Source: Bugulina stolonifera (lineage: Eukaryota; Bryozoa; Gymnolaemata; Cheilostomatida; Bugulidae). Taken from it: a DNA stretch of 64,000 bases. The stretch is from the NCBI GenBank assembly GCA_935421135.1, contig OW285187.1:6510001-6574000 (forward strand). The letters run 5' to 3'. The notes beneath the pieces are model-generated. The model ran no database searches. It was not told where the DNA came from and worked only from the letters and a program-made list of their open reading frames with translations. Position 1 is the first letter of the stretch; each line of letters opens with the position of its first letter. Shown here piece after piece: positions 56,701-64,000 of the stretch. The translations under genes were made by a program, and so were the position numbers.

Positions 56701-57700
56701 GTTACAACTAGCTTTTTGACTAAAAATGGGACAATATTTTATAATAAAGCTTGCCAGTCAAATCTCAAGATAAATGAACAGGCTAATATGTAATCGGCAA
56801 CCAGACGCTCACCATCATACTAATCAATGTATAATCACAATAACCGTTGACATAGGTGGATATGTGGATTAGAATTTAGATAAGCACACACTCCACGCCA
56901 GTCAATATAGGCGTCTAGAGTCAAACTTGAATTTACAATAACTGGGTAGAGCCAAGAAGAAAATAACTTTATGCCATGTTGAAGTGTTTAATATGCTTGA
57001 AATGACAAAAAATATTTTGGTTACAAATGATCTAATTCTGTCAACAGTGTTATCAAACTCATTTGATTATATTTTTTTCAGAATAACTTATCGAGGATTG
57101 TGTAGGCCTACTATAACCATAGTGTTTTCCAACATCGAGATAAATACTATGGCTAATGGTAATCCAAATCAGAGTCAAAGTGATATAAAATCATTACCCT
57201 ATAAGACAGGACACTATCACTATGAGGTGTTCCAGCTAGTTTTAGTTACTACTGGCACTAGAAAAGCATCTTAGTCAGTAAACCACAAACTAGTCCAGAT
57301 AATGTCAATGACTGAGCTATAGTAAGTGGTTGAGCAAGATTAAGATGACAATTGGGTGTTTAAAGTTAGTCAGTCAGTCATTCCAGTTCAACTGCAACTG
57401 ACTGGGATTATTGTCTATCATCCTCATAACGATAATGATAATCATCAACAGAACAAGAAAACTGACCACCAATATGTTAGTTCTTAGTGACATCTACAAA
57501 TGTTTAACTGTTGATCGTTAATTCTCGACTCTGATAAGTTTTCAACGAGTTTAGCTTGAAGGTTTTAGTTGACAACTAAACCAACTATAGGTAGCATTCA
57601 GGGATTCACGGAGACGATCACTAACTTACCCAGGATCATTGGAGTCTTCTAAGCTTTCTACAACATTATTGTTATTTGGTTGCGATTCAATCATCTTCAT
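38760..57700 (-). CDS. MSI: Musashi-family RNA-binding protein
   Basis: Cytoplasmic translational regulator that binds UAG-containing 3' UTR motifs; in animals linked to stem and neural progenitor cells. Exons: 57630-57700, 56311-56351, 55880-55961, 54903-54987, 54178-54213, 52839-52934, 50488-50536, 47140-47222, 45402-45459, 44271-44396, 43414-43647, 42306-42593, 41258-41454, 40501-40574, 38760-38808. Phases agree; about 522 aa (vertebrate Musashi about 330-360). RRM1 has RNP2 MFVGGL (26-31) and RNP1 RGFGFIKF (65-72); RRM2 has IFVGGL (114-119) and RGFGFVTF (153-160), followed by [24 protein letters not shown], diagnostic of Musashi over DAZAP1 or hnRNP A/B. The C-terminal 320 residues are Ala/Ser/Thr/Gln/Asn-rich with little clear structure. 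Exons of 36, 41 and 49 nt split the RRMs. The small last exon ([16 protein letters not shown]) is the least certain. Confidence 0.93.
45460..47139 (-). other. Musashi intron, no feature seen
   Basis: A 1.7-kb AT-rich intron just after RRM2. The exons on either side join as [16 protein letters not shown], a continuous family match, so nothing coding is missing. Confidence 0.7.
47289..47360. repeat. 24-bp tandem repeat, 3 copies
   Basis: Unit ACAAGATTGAAGTACATGTA followed by GGTG, with one or two substitutions per copy. It lies about 70 nt from the acceptor of the RRM2 exon at 47140-47222, on its intron side. Confidence 0.9.
47752..47846. repeat. Degenerate CTGTATGCCCCT tandem repeat, about 4 copies
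   Basis: Variants of CTGTATGYCCCTYYAYA recur at about 20-24 nt spacing in the Musashi intron. On the transcribed minus strand this is purine-rich (GGGGCATACAG). Confidence 0.7.
50537..52838 (-). other. Musashi intron, no feature seen
   Basis: A 2.3-kb intron between the RRM2 exons at 52839-52934 and 50488-50536. The junction [15 protein letters not shown] is a continuous family match. No repeats or coding sequence stand out. Confidence 0.7.
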
Positions 57701-60700
57701 AGTTGTGATATTACAAATGGCTATTATAACTGAAATAAGAATACTATCTAAAATCAACTTTTAGCAAGAAAATCTACTAAGAAACTGAATATTGCACGTG
57801 GATTAATCCACAACATCTTGTCCATTACTAAAAGCATGATGGGCGGTCTACATCAACAAGAGAATAGCCAATCATACATGCGTATTATCATAACACAGTT
57901 TCCTATTGGCCTATTTCATTGACGTATCTATCAATCACCTGTTGTAAACAAACCTAGCAAGCATACCACATGAACATTATTGACAAGCTTATTTGCAGCT
58001 GTATCTAGGCACCAACTGGAGCTATGATCCTCTATCAATCAGACCTTTCTGGTTGATGCCATACTGCACATAATAATAAAGTTACATTATTTTTAAAAAA
58101 TCATGAGCTTTGATGAAGTAGTAGGCCTATGTGCGGTACAGTATGGTGTCTATGCCAGGATTCCCTATAATATATTGTTATGTTGCAGAGATTACATGTA
58201 AATTGTGAAATACTAATATAATCAGTGAACACTGAGCAACATGTCTAATATTGGGGGACCCATTGTACTGTGTGTTCTCTACTGAAATAATGTATTATGT
58301 CAACTACAATTGCCTCTGTAGTGATTACAAACTGAGCTAAAAGTAATTATTATAATAAATTTCTGAAACTCTTGGTGAAACAGTAAACATTGTTTATACT
58401 GCTACACTCTATCCAAAGTTCGAATAACTTTCTAACCCTATCTCCAGTTCCTTGTTCTTGGTCATTACTATAACAATTTAGCCATGATCAAGTCATCCAG
58501 GGAGGTGGGCACCTGTATTGACTTCACATGAGCCATAACATAAATTTTCTACACACAATCAAAATTTTATTCATATTCTAAGTCAGATTTATGCTTGCAT
58601 CCACACTATGTATATATATGTGCATGTATATTCATGTGTGTTTATCAATATGTACATGTATGCACCAGAATTGCTATTGCATGCGCCCTCTGATAGTTGT
58701 TGTAGGACATCTGTGTTTTATACAATGTACAGTATTATGCACAGATGTATATGTACAGGAACCACACATTTTCTGTAACGTGTTGAAGATTAAAATTGGT
58801 AAAGTTGTGATCAAGTATATACTACATTATATGCACTAATATTATACAGTCCTTTAACTTACATGAATATCAGAATGACCCAATTATTATTTTATTTATA
58901 TGTATATGAACTTTTAGTATTTTCAAGTACAGACAATTTCAACAGATCACAACGATACAATGATTTACTACACTTGCATGCTTCATCAGTAAGGTATGGG
59001 ATGTACCTAGTTCCTTGTATATATTTCAGCACAATGTTATTTTTACAAAAATATGCTACAACGTTTGTCAGAAAAATTTCTTGACTAAATAAACAACTAG
59101 TTGATTGGAAAATCTCATGTTATAATTTTCCCAAGAATCTAATTTTTCTGGAACCTGAGTATAACTAAATGAAAGAGTACCACAGCTTTTATGAGGCTAA
59201 TTTGAAGCCTCCCAAATCAAACTGTAATAGACAATATTATTATCTGTTATTATTATTATCCATCTGTAATTGCACGAATGTGCAGGGCTATAACAGCAAG
59301 AACAGGCTCAAGTACATACTAACCAACATATGCACAAATTTAGGATTTCTTGCAAGGTTTCACTTGGTAAACGAGTGTTTTGTAATCCAAAGATTGGTCA
59401 CAAAACATTAAGAAATACCTACTATCCTAATATGCTGTAGTTGGACTTCTAAAAACATTTTCCTGTACTTATGACCGCTGTAATCAGAAATAGAAAAGGT
59501 ATTTTTGGAGACACACATGTTTTTATAACATTATGTAAAATTAGAGTTGACTGACAGGGAAGCTGAAGTGGGAGCAGTAACAATACTTAGACCAATTATA
59601 TCCAAATTTGATTACAGCAAAATCTCTGTGTACATAAGGTAAAAAAATTAGGAATTATCTCCACAACGTAAATTCTTCCAGTTTTTTGGCTGTTGTGATG
59701 CCAGTTTTGATGATGCCATCTCCTTAAACTTATTTTTAGCATCCCATACTTTGTCTGCACCTATTTTAATCCCTTTATTCCAGTTTCATTCGCTGAAAAA
59801 AAATTGGCGTCAAAAAACAACTTGCCACGGTTCGCTCAGGCTACTGTATGAAAGTTATTGTTTCGAAATTTTAACCCAACGTTTCTCTTCTTCTTGTTTT
59901 GCTGTCCCTAACTGTGCAAGTTTGAATTCCCATTTTTGACAATTTTTTGCATAAATATTTTCTGCTTTTTGCAATCGTCTGGCGGTCAAGTGAATTGTCT
60001 AACAACACTAAAAACTATATGATGAAATAGAGGAGATTTTTTTCTGTATATAACATTAATATCATATTTTTTAACCCCATATCGTTCTCAGAATTGGCTA
60101 TCAAACATCACAAAAATTTCTTGCTTGGATGAACCCCACAGGCGTTTTTACATACCTGGCTACGGCACTAGCTCTATAATAATAATAATAACACAACGTA
60201 CTGCATACAGCTGCTAGTACCTATTTAGCCAGCTGTAATACTACACGCTTCAGTGATCTGCCAGTAGTATCCACTAGTACCATTATCTTTGATACAAGCC
60301 AGAGCCATTGAGATGGCTCTGATACAAGCATACACTACCAGCTCACATGGCAAACACCCATCATTTCCCAATAAATAAAACTGCATTTCTCAACTCTCTA
60401 TGTTGCTGGATTACCATAGGTCACAGACCTGAAGATGGAGTTTTCAATCTACTACAAGGCATTCATATGCATAGGAATTAGAATAGTGAATTAACAACAC
60501 CTTTACCAGGAGCAACAAACTTGTTTTTGGATTTAGTTTTGAGAAAACAATGATATTTTTTACCTAATGAACACATTGCAATGAAAATAGCATGTATGTG
60601 AGTTTAGGCAGGGACACACGTGTCTGTGGGAGGAGTGAAGTTGACATAAAAATGAAAGCGATGTAGAACAGTTATTACATCTCATTTGCTTCCTCCTGAA

Positions 60701-61589
60701 GGTTGAATCAACCAACATGTAATATGCAATAATATTATCTGTATGTGCTACATTATGTTATGATTGTAGCATCCAGCCTACCATATGCATATACAGTACA
60801 GTGTGGTTTATTAGTCATTTATCTGCTGTACATTTCAGTACAATTACATATATAATATATAGGTTTGCACAGTGCCAGCCAACACTAGCTGAGAGCTGTG
60901 AAGGTACATGACTGTTATTCCCTAGCCTAAGGTAAACACAAACAAGGAACCAATGCTATCCAAAATTCTCCTCTAAACTGTGCCTACAGGGACCTACAGT
61001 TGTGGCAGGGGGGTAACTTTCCTGACAAAGTTGAGGCGGCCAAAATTGGACTGGCTAACAGTAGCGGTGTGGGGAGGGTGTGTGCGAGATGGGGGCAGAA
61101 GGAGGGTGGGGCACCTCCCACAAGAAAGTTTTTTAAAATTCACACAAAAACAGCCATCTTGATGCATATTTGATGTATATTTGAGCTATACATGGTGGTA
61201 CAAAAGTACAAAATGTTGCATAGTAATCTGCAAATAGTAAACTTCAAATTAGTATACTGCAGAATAGTGCTTCTCTGTTTGGCTTGGCCATGACGTACCA
61301 TTGTAATCCTTTACATCATTACATGACTTAGGCCTAAAAATGTGCACACATTATTAAGAGGAGAAATAGTGCAAATTTAGTTGATGGATAGAGATGGAGG
61401 GTGGTATTCTAGGGTTCGAAGTGGAACAAATGAGGTGGGTGGGCACACTGCGCATGCAATCTTAGGGCATTTCCTATTGTTGAATATAGAATTACACATT
61501 ACACACACAGTGATCCTATCTTACAGATGAGATTAGTATTGTCATTGTATAGCTAACAAATTGAGTGAATTACTAGAATGAAAAAATTG

Positions 61590-61661
61590 TCCCTCAGCGG
61601 GATTCGAACTCGTGTCCACATGTATGAAGACCAAGCACTCTACCAATTACGCTATCAAATC
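61590..61661 (-). pseudogene. tRNA-like sequence, decayed
   Basis: On the minus strand it has a clear A-box (TAGCGTAATTGGTAGAGTGC) and B-box (GAGTTCGAATCCCGC), spaced as in a tRNA, with a TTC-type anticodon loop. The 5' acceptor strand (GATTTGA) does not pair with the 3' strand (TGAGGGA), position 33 is C rather than T, and the D and anticodon stems have mismatches. It is therefore not a working tRNA. It may be a tRNA pseudogene or the head of a tRNA-derived SINE. Confidence 0.6.
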
Positions 61662-62290
61662 AGCAGTGACTTCACGCAAAAATTAGCCATCAATGTAATG
61701 ATACATATAGTAGCATCATTTTCATTAGAGCATGTTTATATCGTGTGGGGCACGGTAACTATGCCTTCCGATATTAGCTTAATTTTTTCTTCTTTTAACA
61801 AAAAGTTCAGGCGGCTAGGGCCGCCTAGATAGTTACGGCCATGTGTAGTACACAAGCTAGGTGTGAAAGGTCACTGAAAATATGCATATTTTGGCCTTCC
61901 TCTGGAACAATAATTACAATATGATTGACTGCCTACACTACACTGGGGACTGTGTAGAGCAATTATGGATTGAATGACCTGTTATTATACAGTAGTTGCA
62001 ATGTACAATAACATTTACATGACTGATGCCCAGTAATAAGCCAATGTACTGAGTGGCTCTTATTTACAGTGTGAATGTTCAGCTACCAACTGCATAGTAC
62101 ATACGATACTGCTACCAAGACCCATGTTGAAGCTACTGTGTTACTCAGAGATCACTCTAATAATAAAGCCAAGCTTTTTGACCTGGCTGTTGGTAGAAAA
62201 ACCTAGGAGGTTGATTTTATTAATTAAAAAGTGCTTCATTCATTGAAAAAATAAATATTATCAGGTCAAACTAAAATTGCAACCCCACTT

Positions 62291-62311
62291 CTACTACTAC
62301 TACTACTACTA
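62291..62311. repeat. (CTA)7 microsatellite
   Basis: Uninterrupted CTA trinucleotide run in the gene-poor right end. Confidence 0.9.
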
Positions 62312-64000
62312 GTTTAAAGGCAACACACCCATATTAAAACTCTATCAAGTAATACCATGTCCAAAACAACAGAGCTCTAATACCTGGGTCTATACAGTTT
62401 TTTAGGTTGAATTAAAGTTTTCTTACTTAAAACTACCAAGCTTGAGAAATGCTGTGCAGTAAGCCTGCATGTAGGCACATTAGTTGCTCCTTAATCCTCA
62501 GTGTATTTTGGCCTCAACAGGGTTATAAAACGTAGTGTGATGGTACATGTAGTTGTGTAGTTTGCAGTTTGGTGGTAAAAAACAAAAATTGGGTCAAAAG
62601 TTGATCTCTGCTGCTAACTCTGCTATTATTTTGTTCTTGTTACCACAAAGAGATAAGATGTAAACCGTGCCAAGCTGCCCAAAGTCCCTTTGTACAGTAC
62701 ATGTGCATGTATGTGCTGCTATTTTGCACTTGACTAGACCTAGCATGGTTATAAAAAGTGAATGCATGAATACCAATGATTCTCACAATTTATGAATCTG
62801 ATTACCATTGCATACATGTATGAGTAGCAGGGAGTAGACACACAGTAAAGTCTTATGGGCCATACAATAATTGTACACTATTAATAATATAATACTTGGC
62901 TGTGATTCAGACCACTGAAAATGCATAATGGTTGTGTTGTTTGTCATATTCCCTACCATATTACCAAGTAATTCAAGTAAGAATAGCTGCAGTGGTCACC
63001 TTGAATACATGTATGTTTGTCCTAGTGCACATACATCACAATGGTGTTCCTATAGCTGCAGTAGTACTATATAATAGATGCACACTGTATAACTACATTT
63101 GCCCCAGCGCAAGCTGCTGGCGTAGGTCCAAGTATCTATTCATTAGTAGTGATTAGTGGTGTAGCTATCGCATGCCCCCCTGGTGAAAATGTTGAGAGGG
63201 AACAACTCCGCAAAATTATTTTGTCAATTTACCTTATCTACAGGGAGATGTCAAAAGTAATTTTCACTTAGTGTAATGATATTTGCATAAACTGCAATCA
63301 AAAGCTGACCATTTATTTATCAATCAGTTATTCTGATGCTGGTTGGCAAGACCTGATTTAAAGTTGGGTACATTTGGTGATAAGAAAACTTGGTAGTAAA
63401 AAGCCATACAGTGCATAAACAGAATTAGACTTGGAGGTAGAAATTGACAATCCATTCACTTGTATTTGTTAAGCAATAAGTATACACATATTTACAAAAA
63501 TATAACAAAATATAATTTTTTATAAATAACATCAACAAAAAATAACAAACATACATGCAAATGAGGTGTTAGTCCTCATCATTCTCACTGAAATATAATG
63601 AATATATATAAACCCCTTGCAACATACAAGCTTGGAAAAACCTCTGATATATAATTTTGGATTGAAATGTCAACTCTGAACTTGTGCTGTCTTCAGATTT
63701 GTCTGTGGGAAGAGATTGGCAGACTGTATGAGTCACCATAAGCAGCACCATTGCATGGTAGAAGGTCTTGTTTCCCGATAGTGTCTCCCATATAGTAGAG
63801 GTGGAAGACTACAAATAAAAGTAGACTTGTATGTAGATTGACAAGGAGCTCTGCAACAGTTACATTGTATGCTATGGACAAGAATGGACTATAATGAGCA
63901 CTACCAAGGGTTAACTAATTAGCCCAAAGATGGACTAAGGAAATTTTTGGTGAGAAGTTGCTGAACTTGACATGAGACACAAATCCTAAAATGAAGAGCA

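Larger units (their letters stand above)
57701..64000. other. Gene-poor region upstream of Musashi
   Basis: It begins with the Musashi promoter and 5' flank. Further right I see only weak signals: a possible coding relic on the minus strand (59648-59761), a decayed tRNA-like sequence, a trinucleotide run, and exon-like pieces near 63560-63805. The other short open frames (58591, 58863, 59169, 62932) have no recognisable domain. Confidence 0.45.

Noticed and set aside
61578..61832. 84-codon plus-strand frame over the tRNA-like sequence
   Set aside because: Its N-terminal part is the complement of the tRNA A-box and B-box, so the open frame is a by-product.

Overview
The window is nuclear DNA of an animal. 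It is AT-rich and intron-rich, with GT-AG introns and mostly short exons (about 40-390 nt). Its five recognisable genes (Na+/K+-ATPase alpha, TOM70, DEPDC5, PTPA, Musashi) point to a metazoan. The compact layout with long AT-rich introns fits an invertebrate, possibly an early-branching marine one, but nothing here fixes the phylum. I rebuilt exons by hand from splice sites, reading phase and family conservation.

Layout. 1-6340 (minus): first half of a Na+/K+-ATPase alpha subunit gene that runs off the left edge. 7742-11836 (plus): complete TOMM70-like gene, head-to-head with the ATPase. 13217-14308 (minus): unrecognised intronless 363-aa basic protein, convergent with TOMM70. 15882-30482 (minus): complete DEPDC5 orthologue, about 31 exons, the GATOR1 subunit that restrains TORC1. 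30483-36364: gene-poor spacer with a very AT-rich block and small hairpins. 36365-37303 (plus): PTPA (PP2A activator) with an intronless CDS. 38760-57700 (minus): Musashi-type RNA-binding protein, 15 exons, introns up to 3.3 kb. 57701-64000: no gene I can support, only a decayed tRNA-like sequence and simple repeats.

The genes do not form a pathway; they are ordinary housekeeping and regulatory neighbours (ion transport, mitochondrial import, nutrient signalling, phosphatase activation, translational control).

The most unusual structure is inside DEPDC5. The last 49 nt of the exon that ends the DEP domain, plus 9 nt of the following intron including its 5' splice site, have been amplified into a 58-bp minisatellite of about 29 units. 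Every complete unit examined carries a copy of the donor junction, and most also carry an acceptor-like sequence 9 nt before it. A 1016-bp hAT-like non-autonomous transposon with an 8-bp target duplication has inserted into the array. A second, smaller 57-bp duplication with exon-like segments lies in another DEPDC5 intron.
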